From contig CAVXVN010000006.1 of the NCBI GenBank assembly GCA_963765265.1, positions 310,001 through 374,000 on the forward strand: DNA of 64,000 bases, given 5' to 3'. The notes beneath the pieces were generated by a model, which was not told the DNA's origin, ran no database searches, and was given only the letters and a program-made list of their open reading frames with translations. Within the stretch, counting starts at the first letter, position 1. The number at the start of each line of letters is the position of its first letter. Shown here in pieces: positions 45,732-55,568 of this stretch. A program made the translations under genes and the position numbers. This DNA comes from Bacillus_BD sp963765265. Its GTDB lineage: Bacteria > Bacillota > Bacilli > Bacillales > Cytobacillaceae.

Positions 45732-46619
45732 ATGCCTTCTAAAATATCTCGAAGGATTTTTATAAAAAAAATATTTGGCTCAATCATTTCCCTGCTCGTC
45801 GCCAGCACTGGTGGATATTATTATGCAAAAGAAATTGAACCAAAATCATTAGCCATAACCCGCCATATAATCTCGCATCCCCTCATCCCACAGGGCTTTA
45901 ATCAATTCAAAATGATTCAATTCAGCGATACACATCTCGGTTTTCAATTTACGCTGGAGCAACTCAATAAATTAGTTGACCGTATCAATCAGCTTAAACC
46001 AGATGTTGTATTTTTTACTGGAGATTTAATGGATGAACCAAATAAATTTGCGAATAGTAATCAGATTATCCCGATATTATTAAAAATAAACGCTCCATTT
46101 GGAAAATTTGCTATTTACGGCAACCATGATCATGGTGGTTATGGAACAGATTTATATCATACGATTATGGATCACAGCGGATTTGTTGTACTCAAAAATG
46201 AAGGATTCGAAATTAAACTAGCGGATCAAAGTTACATTCACATTATTGGCCTTGATGACGCAATGCTCGGTAATCCAAATTTAGTAGAGGCCATGGAAGA
46301 ACTACCTTCTGATTCATACAAAATTCTTCTTGCGCACGAACCTGATCTTGCAGAAAAAGTGGTTGGACAAGGTGTTCATTTTCAATTGAGTGGCCATAGT
46401 CATGGCGGACAGGTTAAGGTCCCTTTTGTTGGCGCTTTAATCACACCACCTTATAGTCAGTTATACCAGGAGGGCTTTTATGAAATCGGTGATTCTGCAA
46501 ATCCTTTAACTCTATATGTGAATAGAGGCCTCGGAACAACACGTTTACCCTTTCGTTTTTTAGCAAAACCAGAATTAACGATATTCACATTAGAATCTTC
46601 TAATCTTCCTTCAACATGA
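45732..46619 (+). CDS. ykuE: YkuE-like Tat-exported metallophosphoesterase
   Basis: 295 residues. The N-terminus carries a twin-arginine signal (SRRIFIKKIFG) followed by a hydrophobic stretch. Metallophosphatase motifs are FSDTHLG, FTGDLMD, YGNHDHGG and SGHSHGGQ. In B. subtilis YkuE is exported by the TatAy-Cy pathway and sits in the cell wall with metal bound. Start is either ATG 45732 or TTG 45720; neither has a strong ribosome site. It is divergent from ykuI and convergent with ppk. Confidence 0.88.
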   Translation: MPSKISRRIFIKKIFGSIISLLVASTGGYYYAKEIEPKSLAITRHIISHPLIPQGFNQFKMIQFSDTHLGFQFTLEQLNKLVDRINQLKPDVVFFTGDLMDEPNKFANSNQIIPILLKINAPFGKFAIYGNHDHGGYGTDLYHTIMDHSGFVVLKNEGFEIKLADQSYIHIIGLDDAMLGNPNLVEAMEELPSDSYKILLAHEPDLAEKVVGQGVHFQLSGHSHGGQVKVPFVGALITPPYSQLYQEGFYEIGDSANPLTLYVNRGLGTTRLPFRFLAKPELTIFTLESSNLPST

Positions 46620-46656
46620 AGACTTAGTTCGCTTTTTTGTAAAAATACATCAAAAA

Positions 46657-46713
46657 AAACAAAAAGGTAAAAGAGCTGCATAAATCCAAACTGCTCTTTT
46701 TACCTTTTTGTTT
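46657..46713. terminator. Bidirectional terminator ykuE/ppk
   Basis: A long stem of about 20 bp (AAACAAAAAGGTAAAAGAGC against GCTCTTTTTACC and TTTTTGTTT, one bulged T), between the convergent ends. Confidence 0.85.
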
Positions 46714-46737
46714 GTCAAAAACAGAAGGATATACACC

Positions 46738-48835
46738 TTAATCTTCAACAACTTCTCTAATATCGTTGCATTCCTCCATTAAAATAGCTTGACTATCAAT
46801 TTCCCGTTCATTTTCACCTTTTTTTACATAATGATAAACACCCTGTTTATCTTGTTCCCTTGATTTCATATTGTCAGCAAGTTCCAGACTCAAGGAAGTT
46901 TTTTACTTTTTTCTTTAATTTTCCTTCAAAAATTGGAAATAATATCTCCACACGCTTTTCCATATTTCTGGTCATCATATCCGCAGAAGATAAGTAAATT
47001 TTTTCTTCTCCATTTTGATGGAAGAAATAGATCCTACTATGTTCTAAGAATCTGCCCACAATACTGATCACACGAATATTTTCACTAACCTTTTCAATTC
47101 CAGGTTTAAGACAACAAATTCCGCGGATAATTAACTCGATCTTAACCCCTTCAGTTGATGCTTCATATAGCTTTATTATGAGCTTCTTGTCTGTTAATGA
47201 ATTCATTTTTGCAATAATATGTCCATTGCCATGTTTTTTATGGATCTCTATTTCACTATCGATTAATTTTATAAATTCACCTCGAATGTCATCTGGTGCA
47301 ACAACGAGATGATGATAATCAGGCTTTTGCGTATAACCACTTAAATAGTTAAAAAAGTGAGTAGCATCGATTCCAAATTTATGCTTTGTGGTGATATAGC
47401 CAAAATCAGTGTAAGTCTTCGCCGTTTGATCGTTATAATTTCCAGTACCAAGATGAACAAATTGTTCGATATTCCCATTTTTTCTGCGAACAACAAGAGT
47501 AATTTTACTATGTGTTTTTAAATGGGTCATTCCATAAATCACATGGCACCCGGCTTTTTCTAATTCCTTTGCCCACTGCACATTATTTTCTTCATCAAAT
47601 CTGGCCTTTAACTCCACTAAAACCGTCACTTGTTTTCCATTTTCTGCAGCACGTTTCAAAGCCTCAATGACAGGAGAATCACCGCTCACCCTGTATAAAG
47701 TTTGCTTAATGGCTAAAACATCCGGATCATTTGCTGCATCTGATACGAAATCCAGTATGGGCTGGAATGATTCATAAGGATGGTGAAACAACATATCGCG
47801 TTTTAAAGCATTTTGAAAAATATCTTCATCCCCTTCAATTTCTGAAGATGGCTTCGGAATGAACGGTTCGTATGCTAAATCATGCCTTCTACTCGCAAAT
47901 ACTTTATAAAACGAAAATAAAAATGTTTTATCTAGAGGACCAGAAATATAATAGGTATCCTCTTCGTTTATTTCTAATTCATCAAGCAGATAACCAAGTA
48001 TACGCTTATCTAACTTTTCTGCCTTTATTTCGAGACGGACCGCCGCCCCCCATTTGCGTTTTTTTAATTCTTTTTCTATTTGTTGAAGAAGGTCTCTTGC
48101 CCCCTCCTCGTGGATCTCTAAATCAGCATTTCTAGTAATGCGAAATTGCGTGACTGAAACCACTTTATAACCTGAAAAGAGCTTACCACTAAAAAAGGAG
48201 ATTACGTCCTCAAGTAGCACAAAACTAGTAGTACCATCAATGAAAGGGACCTCAATAAAACGACCTAATACAGATGGAACTTGTACGATTGCTAGTTGCT
48301 GTTTATTATCCAACTCTTGATTACTTTCAATAGAAACAGCTAAATTGATACTTTTATTTAACAGCATTGGAAACGGACGATAAGCATCAATGGCCATCGG
48401 CGTTAACACAGGAAAAATTTGTTCATCAAAATAGTTTTCAAGAAAGGATTTTTGTTCTTTCGTCAATTGCTCCATTTTCAATAAATTTATACTTTCTTGT
48501 TTTAAAGCTGGCAGAATATGCTCTTGAAAAGTCCGATCTTGAAGATCTACTAGCGTATGTGTTATTTCTGATATTTTTCCAAGTTGTTGTTTTGCCGTCA
48601 TACCCGCTTTATTTTCTGGTTTCGTAAAACCAACTTTTACTTGATCTTTCAAACCGGCTACTCGAACCATAAAAAACTCATCTAAGTTAGAGCTAAAAAT
48701 TGCCAAAAATTTTATTCTCTCTAATAATGGATTGCGTTTATCTAGTGCTTCATGTAACACACGTTCATTGAAAGCTAACCAACTAATTTCCCTATTATTA
48801 TAATAGGATGGATGATTAAAAGTTTCCAAATTCAT
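46738..48835 (-). CDS. ppk: Ppk, polyphosphate kinase 1 (apparent frameshift near the C-terminus)
   Basis: Makes polyphosphate from ATP. N-terminal domain YYNNREISWLAFNERVLHEA and ARVAGL-like SSNLDEFFMVRVAGLKDQ, then catalytic domains with HPYESFQPILDF, VTVLVELKARFDEENN, and MTHLKTHSKITLV containing the phosphorylated histidine. The frame stops after FLESGTC at 46874. The next frame, shifted at about 46887-46890, continues LELADNMKSREQDKQGVYHY and ends with SQAILMEE, the normal Ppk tail. Total about 699 residues. ATG 48835 follows AAAGGTG. Confidence 0.9.
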
Positions 48836-48955
48836 ATGACACACACCTTTTATTTACAATATTCGACAATTAAATCATAACAAATAATTCGTAAAATTTA
48901 TGTAAAGATTTCGTAAATACAATAGATCTTACCATAACATTTTTATCACCAACCG

Positions 48956-50497
48956 TTATGATTGGATCGGGATAAATTTTAGTCCAATGGTTTTATTAAG
49001 GGCCTTTTCTAACTGACGAATATGTTTTTCCGTTTCATATTTTTCCACAAATGCATGATCTTTATAATAAACCAAAAGTTGCAAAGAATCTGTTGATACT
49101 TTTTCAAGTTCAACTTTTTCAACAATCGCTCTTTTCGAAGAATCAAGTGCAGATGCTAATTTCGCAAGGGTACCTGCAACACGAATGTCTTCCATCTCTT
49201 TTTTCGTAAACCAACTTTCAAATGTCTCTGAATATTGCTTTAACAATGTTTTATTTTTATAAGAGGCAATGAAGGCCAATTTGACTCGATCTTTATGTAA
49301 TAGACCATTAATCGATTGATTAGCTAATAAATAAAAAGTATGTTGACTACTCGCATCATCATCTATATATTCTCCAAGATAATAAAGTTGAGCCCCTCTA
49401 TAAACAAAATCAACAAATGACACCTTGCTCTCAAAGGGATAAAAAACACTTACTTCATCAAATAACTGCACTGCAAGCTTTCCTCTATGTAACGCAGTGC
49501 TCTGATTGACACCGTAATCGGCAATCAACTCATTTATACTTTCATTTATAATCTGATCTGTCGTCGTAATTAGTTTTTCATTGGTCTCCATTTTTTTCAT
49601 TGAAATTCCATCTCTTAAACCTTTTCTACTGAACATAAAGGAATAAGATTGACTATATTCACAGAGTTTAACAAACAGTTCAAGTGAAGGAACAATGATA
49701 TCTGCACGATCCTTTGAAAGACCCTCTACCTTTTCTAACTGCTCAACAGTCAAACGTTCAAGGTAATTCTGTATTTGTTGTAAATCTTCATACGACATAA
49801 CATATTGGTGAATTCCAGCAATTGGATATTTCTTTGAATTTTGATCGATTTGTGCAATATTTCGTGCACTCCCACCGATCGCAATCACAGGTACTTGTAA
49901 GTTTTTTAACCAGGGAAGTTGCTCGAGAGAAGAGAGGACAAATTCGCTAAGACTTTCTCTTTCATCATCAGTCATTCTATTATTCTTCATGAATTGCTCT
50001 TTTAATGAAACAACGCCAAATGGAAAACTATGATAGTGTTTGAGCTCTCTATTCTTAAAGTAAGTTATTTCTGTACTACCTCCCCCCATATCGATGGTAA
50101 TTCCCGTATCAATAGGTGTAGAGTGTGATACCGCATAAAAGCCAAAAAATGCTTCCTCTTTTTCTGAAAAAACTTGTATTTCAAATCCTGTTTGTTCTTT
50201 CACAAGTTTGACAATGTCCTGTTGATTTTTTGATTGTCTAATGGATGCCGTGGCTACACAAAATATGTTTGATACTTGGTGATATTGAAGGATCTCTTTA
50301 AAGCCTTTCAAGATATCAATTAATAGGTCGGTTCCTTCAGGAAGCAACACATTTTCTTCATTTAAATAGTGTCTAAGTCTTGCAGCGGTTTTTATATTTT
50401 CTGCTTCTTTTAAACTTCCCGAATGATTCTTTTTATAAATAACAAGACGAATCGTATTGGATCCTATATCAATAACTGCCCACTTTTCTTCTTTCAT
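48956..50497 (-). CDS. ppx: Ppx/GppA-type exopolyphosphatase
   Basis: 513 residues. An actin-like ATPase fold with VIDIGSNTIRLVIYKK at the N-terminus, FCVATASIRQSKN, GITIDMGGGSTEIT (phosphate loop) and IAIGGSARNIAQ, then a helical HD-like C-terminal region. It removes terminal phosphates from polyphosphate, and some members cleave pppGpp. ATG 50497 follows AAGGAGCGGGGTC. It is upstream of ppk on the same strand, a common pairing. Confidence 0.88.
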   Translation of the reverse strand: MKEEKWAVIDIGSNTIRLVIYKKNHSGSLKEAENIKTAARLRHYLNEENVLLPEGTDLLIDILKGFKEILQYHQVSNIFCVATASIRQSKNQQDIVKLVKEQTGFEIQVFSEKEEAFFGFYAVSHSTPIDTGITIDMGGGSTEITYFKNRELKHYHSFPFGVVSLKEQFMKNNRMTDDERESLSEFVLSSLEQLPWLKNLQVPVIAIGGSARNIAQIDQNSKKYPIAGIHQYVMSYEDLQQIQNYLERLTVEQLEKVEGLSKDRADIIVPSLELFVKLCEYSQSYSFMFSRKGLRDGISMKKMETNEKLITTTDQIINESINELIADYGVNQSTALHRGKLAVQLFDEVSVFYPFESKVSFVDFVYRGAQLYYLGEYIDDDASSQHTFYLLANQSINGLLHKDRVKLAFIASYKNKTLLKQYSETFESWFTKKEMEDIRVAGTLAKLASALDSSKRAIVEKVELEKVSTDSLQLLVYYKDHAFVEKYETEKHIRQLEKALNKTIGLKFIPIQS

Positions 50498-50697
50498 GAC
50501 CCCGCTCCTTATCAAAAATCAAAACATATAATCTAAAGTAACTTTATTTTCATTTAATACCTTTTTTGTCGGTATCAAGCCCTATATACATAATAACATT
50601 CTTTTTTTCAGAATAAATAAAACCAAAAAAGAAAGTACCTTTTAACGATTCAACTCATAAAATAATTTCTAAGAATATGAAGAAAGGACTGAAGGCT

Positions 50698-51195
50698 ATG
50701 ATCCACTCAATCAAGCGAGGAGAAACTCTTTACTCCATTTCTAGAGATTATCGTGTTTCAATTGCTCAGCTTTTAGCAGCCAACCCTTTAATAACCAATC
50801 TAAATATGATCAATGTTGGTCAAACCATCACGATCCCTGGTTTACCTGATCCAAAAACCATTCCCTATCAAATCATTATTTCTAAAAATAACCGTACACT
50901 AAAACTTTTTCGTAATCAAACATTAATCAAGACCTACCCCATTGCAGTTGGGAAAATGTTAACCCAAACACCAACTGGCAAATTCGTTGTTGTTAATCGC
51001 CAACCGAACCCAGGTGGACCATTTGGTGTTATGTGGCTTTCCCTCTCAAAAGCTGGCTACGGGATCCATGGAACAAATAATCCTTCCTCGATTGGTAGGT
51101 TTGTTTCACATGGATGTGTTCGTATGTATAACCAAGATGTACTTGAACTTGCTAAGCGTATTCCAAACGGAACTGTAGTCATGATCGAACCGTAA
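50698..51195 (+). CDS. ykuD: YkuD, LysM L,D-transpeptidase
   Basis: 165 residues: LysM domain (SIKRGETLYSISRDYRVSIA through NVGQTITIPGL) that binds peptidoglycan, then a YkuD catalytic domain (YQIIISKNNRTLKLFRNQT) with the active site HGTNNPSSIGRFVSHGCVRM, whose Cys is nucleophile. It forms 3-3 cross-links, in B. subtilis linked to spore cell wall. ATG 50698 (MIHSIKRG) lies after AAAGGACTGAAGG; the ATG at 50677 has no site. Length matches B. subtilis YkuD. Confidence 0.9.
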   Translation: MIHSIKRGETLYSISRDYRVSIAQLLAANPLITNLNMINVGQTITIPGLPDPKTIPYQIIISKNNRTLKLFRNQTLIKTYPIAVGKMLTQTPTGKFVVVNRQPNPGGPFGVMWLSLSKAGYGIHGTNNPSSIGRFVSHGCVRMYNQDVLELAKRIPNGTVVMIEP

Positions 51196-51411
51196 TCATT
51201 CATAAGTATCTGAGGGAATTCCGTTTAAAAACCGCCAATTCCCTTTTTATATTGTCCGCACAGTACTATGACTTCAAGACATTACTTGTTTTTTAGGCAT
51301 AATTTTTGTGTCTTATATTTTCTTTTATTCATAAAAAGGTTATAATAAACAATAGGTTCTTTTACCTTAAAATGAATATTGTTTACCTAAACATTGAAAG
51401 GAGTCTTCACA

Positions 51412-51888
51412 TTGCCCTCAAACCGGAATGATTATTCACAGCCTCAATTAAATTCAACAGTTGAAAACCTCTCTCGAGCCATTTTCATTGTGAACCGTCA
51501 TGCTAAAACCGCTCCTAATCCAAAATTTTTATATAAACTTAAATATACGGCACTTCACAAACTTATTAAAGAAGGAAAAGCAACAAAAGTCGGTCTTCAT
51601 TACTCCAATAATCCAAAGTATAGTCAGCAACAGTCAGACGTATTAGTGACTTGCGGAAATTATACTTTTCATTTACCACCTTCAAAAAGTGATTTTGAAA
51701 ACCTACCCCATCTTGGAAAACTAGATAATTGTGTTAGAAATCCCAAAGCAACACTTTCTTTAACTCAAGCAAAAAAACTATTGACTTCTTATACTGGATT
51801 TACAGAAGATGTACCTGCTCCTCATTCACCCCAAAAAAGAAAATATAATAAACCTGTTTTTAAAAAACTTGGAGAAAGTTATTTTTAA
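51412..51888 (+). CDS. ykyB: YkyB-like protein
   Basis: A 158-residue basic protein: SRAIFIVNRHAKTAPNPKF, LYKLKYTALHKLIKEGKA, VGLHYSNNPKYS, and LVTCGNYTFHLPPSKSDF. It matches B. subtilis YkyB, a neighbour of cheV and ykuD, of unknown function. TTG 51412 lies after AAAGGAGTCTTCACA; a TTG at 51394 would include that site. Confidence 0.82.
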   Translation: MPSNRNDYSQPQLNSTVENLSRAIFIVNRHAKTAPNPKFLYKLKYTALHKLIKEGKATKVGLHYSNNPKYSQQQSDVLVTCGNYTFHLPPSKSDFENLPHLGKLDNCVRNPKATLSLTQAKKLLTSYTGFTEDVPAPHSPQKRKYNKPVFKKLGESYF

Positions 51889-51910
51889 TAAATCGTCCTT
51901 TTTACATACT

Positions 51911-51961
51911 AAAAAAACAACTTTCATTGGTGTAACTCTATATGAATGAAAGTTGTTTTTT
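51911..51961. terminator. Bidirectional terminator ykyB/cheV
   Basis: AAAACAACTTTCATT and AATGAAAGTTGTTTT form a 15-bp stem over a 16-base loop with A and T runs outside. Confidence 0.88.
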
Positions 51962-51981
51962 ATTTATTTTATTTATGAAAT

Positions 51982-52887
51982 TTATAAAGCCAATCTATCA
52001 ATTAATAGAATGAGCTCTGCAATTTCTGGTTTGCTAATTTGTCCATCCGCTCCGACCTTTTGTCCTTTATGACGAAGATCATCCGTGATCAAAGATGAGA
52101 AAATAATTACAGGTAATTTCCCTAATTCCTGATGTTCTTTCACTTTTCTCGTTAAATGATGTCCATCCATTTTTGGCATTTCGATATCTGTGATAAGAAG
52201 TTGAACCTCTTTTTCTATTTCTTTTCCGTTATTTACAATGTTTTCTAAGTAATCAAAGGCATCCTTTCCATTTTCAAAAAACTCAATATACTCAAATCCG
52301 GCTTCCTGCAACGTATCATGAAGTAATTTTCTTAGAAGAGGAGAATCTTCTGCTACAACAAGGCGTTTAATGGAACGTTCTCTTTTACCCAACTTCTGAA
52401 CTTGCTGCACATTTATTCCAGATTCAGGATTTATTTCTACAACAATTCTTTCAAAATCCAATAATAAAATCATTTCACCGTGTAACTTAATAACGCCGAT
52501 AATTTGACTTTCAGCACCTTGGTACATGTCAGAAGGTTTTTCAATTTGATCCCATGAAATACGATGAATTTGTGTCACACTATGTACATGAAAAACAATT
52601 TTTTGTTGATTAAATTCGGTAACGATAAATTTGTCTTGTTCGGGGATTTCAGAAGGCGGAAAACCAATCGCTTTTGCAACATCAATAACAGGAAGAACTT
52701 CCCCACGCAATTCAATAATTCCTTGTACATGAGAATGTGCATTCGGAACTTGTGTAACAGGTACAGGATTAATAATTTCCCTTACTTTTATTACATTAAT
52801 TCCAAACTTATTTTGACCAATTCCAAATTCAACAATTTCCAATTCATTTGTTCCACTTTCAAGCAAAATTCCTTTTTTACCTTCCAT
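51982..52887 (-). CDS. cheV: CheV, chemotaxis coupling protein with receiver domain
   Basis: 301 residues. N-terminal CheW-like coupling domain (GTNELEIVEFGIGQNKFGIN through GIIELRGEVLPVIDV) and C-terminal response regulator receiver (RLVVAEDSPLLRKLL, phospho-acceptor Asp in LLITDIEMPKMDGHHL, and KPEI). It couples receptors to CheA and takes part in adaptation. ATG 52887 follows AGGTAGG. It is divergent from patA, as in B. subtilis. Confidence 0.93.
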   Translation of the reverse strand: MEGKKGILLESGTNELEIVEFGIGQNKFGINVIKVREIINPVPVTQVPNAHSHVQGIIELRGEVLPVIDVAKAIGFPPSEIPEQDKFIVTEFNQQKIVFHVHSVTQIHRISWDQIEKPSDMYQGAESQIIGVIKLHGEMILLLDFERIVVEINPESGINVQQVQKLGKRERSIKRLVVAEDSPLLRKLLHDTLQEAGFEYIEFFENGKDAFDYLENIVNNGKEIEKEVQLLITDIEMPKMDGHHLTRKVKEHQELGKLPVIIFSSLITDDLRHKGQKVGADGQISKPEIAELILLIDRLAL

Positions 52888-53110
52888 ACGTATTCAACCT
52901 ACCTATCCTACTTAATTAATTCATATCATTAACTTTACTATATCATGAACACAAATGTAATTAGGCTTATTTTTATTAAATTTTTTCAAAATAATATTTT
53001 CTGAAAACGATGAAGATGTTGACTTTGGATATGTTGCTTTTGCTTCACCCTATTTAAATTACCCGTTGATTAAGATAAAATGAAAGAGATATTCTTAGGG
53101 AGGTTACAGG

Positions 53111-54265
53111 ATGGAGCATTTAATAAATGAACGAGTGAAAAGTATAGAAATCTCAGGAATACGTAAATTTTCTAATATGGTTGCAGGAACAAAGGATATC
53201 ATATCATTAACGATTGGTCAGCCTGATTTTCCAACCCCCTTACATGTTAAAGAGGCAGGAAAGAGATCGATTGATGAGAATTTCACCTCTTATACCCATA
53301 ATGCAGGAGATATAAGACTTCGAAATGCTGCGTCTCAATTTATGAAAGAAAAATACAACCTCAGCTATCAACCTGAATCCGAAATCATCGTGACCGTTGG
53401 TGCTAGCGAAGCGATTGATATTGCATTTCGCACGATCTTAGATGAGGGTTCCGAAGTTATTTTACCTGGACCAGTCTATCCAGGGTACGAGCCCATTATC
53501 AAACTTTGTGGCGCAAAACCAATTTATGTCGATATTAGAGACCATGAATTTCGTTTTACTGCAGAGGTCATTGCGCCATACATAACCGAACACACTCGCT
53601 GCATTGTCTTGCCTTACCCTTCAAATCCAACTGGTGTTAGTTTAAGAGAGGATGAACTAAGGGCTATTGCTGATTTGCTTACCGAAAAGGACATCTTTAT
53701 TTTGGCAGATGAAATCTATAGTGAGTTAGTTTATGACCAACCACATGTATCCATTGCATCGTATTTAAGGGATCAAACGATTGTTATTAATGGTCTATCC
53801 AAATCACACGCAATGACTGGCTGGAGAATCGGATTCTTATTTGCACCTGAGAATATCAATAAGCATATATTGAAGGTGCACCAATACAATGTGACATGTG
53901 CCACTTCTATCGCACAAATGGCTGCATTAGAAGCTTTAACTATTGGTATTAATGATGCTTTGCCAATGAAAGAAGCCTATCTGGAACGAAGAAATTATGT
54001 TTATGATCGGTTAAACAAAATGGGACTTGATGTTCAAAATCCTGATGGAGCGTTTTATTTTTTCGTCAAAATTCCATTTAATGATATTTCCTCTTTTGAT
54101 TTTTGCTTATCGATGGTTAAAGAAGAGAAAGTGGCTGTTGTACCTGGCAGTGCATTTTCAAGCTACGGAGAAGGTTATTTCCGGCTCTCATTTGCTTGTT
54201 CGATGGAAACATTAGAAGAAGGGTTAAATAGAATAGAGACCTATTTAAAAAAAGTGCATGCGTAA
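53111..54265 (+). CDS. patA: PatA, N-acetyl-diaminopimelate aminotransferase (class I)
   Basis: 384 residues, fold-type I PLP aminotransferase: ISLTIGQPDFPTPLHV, SYTHNAGDIRLRNAA, LPYPSNPTGVSL, ILADEIYSELVYD, PLP lysine in NGLSKSHAMTGWRIGF, and RLSFACSMETLEEGL with the carboxylate-binding Arg. In Bacillus PatA provides the second acetyl-branch step of diaminopimelate synthesis, between DapH and DapL. ATG 53111 follows GGGAGG. Confidence 0.88.
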   Translation: MEHLINERVKSIEISGIRKFSNMVAGTKDIISLTIGQPDFPTPLHVKEAGKRSIDENFTSYTHNAGDIRLRNAASQFMKEKYNLSYQPESEIIVTVGASEAIDIAFRTILDEGSEVILPGPVYPGYEPIIKLCGAKPIYVDIRDHEFRFTAEVIAPYITEHTRCIVLPYPSNPTGVSLREDELRAIADLLTEKDIFILADEIYSELVYDQPHVSIASYLRDQTIVINGLSKSHAMTGWRIGFLFAPENINKHILKVHQYNVTCATSIAQMAALEALTIGINDALPMKEAYLERRNYVYDRLNKMGLDVQNPDGAFYFFVKIPFNDISSFDFCLSMVKEEKVAVVPGSAFSSYGEGYFRLSFACSMETLEEGLNRIETYLKKVHA

Positions 54266-54283
54266 AGCATGCACTTTTTTTAT
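54247..54283. terminator. Terminator overlapping the end of patA
   Basis: AAAGTGCATGC and GCATGCACTTT (11 bp) flank a loop containing the patA stop codon, with A and T runs outside. It also serves the convergent small gene. Confidence 0.87.
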
Positions 54284-54296
54284 TTTAGAAGCATTT

Positions 54297-54479
54297 TTAT
54301 AGACCACCTGTATATTCCCCATCATTTTTCGATGCTTTCTCTTTCTTTGCTTTATCCTTATGGATTTTATTTGTTGCAGCACTACCGATCTCATGTGCAA
54401 ATTCCTCATTCAAAATAGCTGAATCAAATCCTTTTTTATTTTTTTGCTGAGGATCATTCTTCTTATTTTTTTTCGCCAT
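54297..54479 (-). CDS. Small lysine-rich protein, possibly a spore protein
   Basis: 60 residues with 16 lysines, no hydrophobic segment, starting MAKKNKKNDPQQKNKKGFDS and ending NDGEYTGGL. The NEEFAHEIGS segment recalls NEEFANE in minor acid-soluble spore proteins such as SspO, but that resemblance is short. ATG 54479 has AGGAGG 9 bases upstream. Function not known. Confidence 0.6.
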   Translation of the reverse strand: MAKKNKKNDPQQKNKKGFDSAILNEEFAHEIGSAATNKIHKDKAKKEKASKNDGEYTGGL

Positions 54480-54543
54480 CGGAAAAAACCTCCTTCTAAC
54501 ATTTCGCTATTAGTGTCAGTAGAATGCTTTTTCTTTATTCCCA

Positions 54544-55425
54544 TTATTTTTGCCAATATTTATAAAGTGCTTGAGTTCCGCTGTTTTCCTCCCCATTTTC
54601 TGCAAGTTGATCATACAATCTTTTAGCAAGTGATAGACCAGGTGTTTCCATTCCCATCGCACCAGCTTCTTCAAGGGCAATTTTCATATCTTTAATAAAA
54701 TGTTTAATATAAAAACCAGGTTCAAAATTCCCTTCAATCATCTTGGGAGCCAAATTAGAAAGAGACCAACTACCAGCTGCTCCAGAGGTAATGCTAGCTA
54801 ACACATTTTTGGGATCAAGACCTGCATTTTCAGCGTAGATAATGGCCTCACATACACCGATCATATTAGAAGCAATCGTAATTTGATTACACATTTTTGT
54901 ATGCTGTCCTGCTCCCGATGCTCCTTGATACACGACATTTGTACCGAGAATATTAAATAATGGTTCTAATTTTAGAAATACTTCTTTTTCCCCACCAACC
55001 ATGATCGAAAGTTTTGCTTCTTTTGCTCCTATATCTCCGCCTGAAACGGGTGCATCAATGGCATGTATCCCCTTACTTTTAGCTTCCTCGAATATTTTTA
55101 CAGCTAAAGTAGGGGTAGACGTAGTCATATCAATAACATATGTATTCGGTTTCCCATTTGTAATAATACCTTGTTTACCAAGATAAACCTCTTCTACATC
55201 TTTTGGATAGCCCACAATCGTAAAAATAACATTTGCTTGCTGTGCAACCTCCTTAGGAGTACTGACCCAAATAGCTCCTTTTTGTAATAGCTCTTCTGCC
55301 TTTTCCTTTGAACGATTATAAACAATCATTGGAAACCCAGCTGAAAGTAAATGGCTTGCCATACTCTTTCCCATTACACCTATTCCAATAAAACCAATCA
55401 CTGTATTTTCTGGTGTAAACATCAT
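54544..55425 (-). CDS. ykwC: YkwC, 3-hydroxyisobutyrate dehydrogenase-family enzyme
   Basis: 293 residues of the beta-hydroxyacid dehydrogenase family: Rossmann motif GFIGIGVMGKSMA, substrate motif DAPVSGGDIGAKEA, and catalytic lysine in GQHTKMCNQ. It oxidises a 3-hydroxy acid with NAD(P); the exact substrate is not clear from sequence. ATG 55425 follows GGAAAGGAG. It follows ptsH on the same strand, separated by a terminator. Confidence 0.88.
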   Translation of the reverse strand: MMFTPENTVIGFIGIGVMGKSMASHLLSAGFPMIVYNRSKEKAEELLQKGAIWVSTPKEVAQQANVIFTIVGYPKDVEEVYLGKQGIITNGKPNTYVIDMTTSTPTLAVKIFEEAKSKGIHAIDAPVSGGDIGAKEAKLSIMVGGEKEVFLKLEPLFNILGTNVVYQGASGAGQHTKMCNQITIASNMIGVCEAIIYAENAGLDPKNVLASITSGAAGSWSLSNLAPKMIEGNFEPGFYIKHFIKDMKIALEEAGAMGMETPGLSLAKRLYDQLAENGEENSGTQALYKYWQK

Positions 55426-55519
55426 ATCGACTCCTTTCCATTCCTCTTACTGACCTCTATTTTATCATGACCTTCTTTCTGTGAAGAGATTGAATTAGGT
55501 TTCTTTACAAAGAATAAAC

Positions 55520-55557
55520 AAAAAATGGCCAACTGGTTTCCCAGTTGGCCATTTTTT
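55520..55557 (-). terminator. Terminator of ptsH
   Basis: AAAAAATGGCCAACTGG and CCAGTTGGCCATTTTTT, a near-perfect 17-bp stem with a TTTC loop, 12 bases beyond the ptsH stop. The G/C-rich core and A/T runs on both sides make it a strong terminator. Confidence 0.92.
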
Positions 55558-55568
55558 GTTAGAATTCC

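Noticed and set aside
46738..46869. Independent 43-residue gene after ppk
   Set aside because: It reads REQDKQGVYHYVKK and SQAILMEE, the normal C-terminus of Ppk, and has only a weak ribosome site. It is part of ppk after a frameshift.
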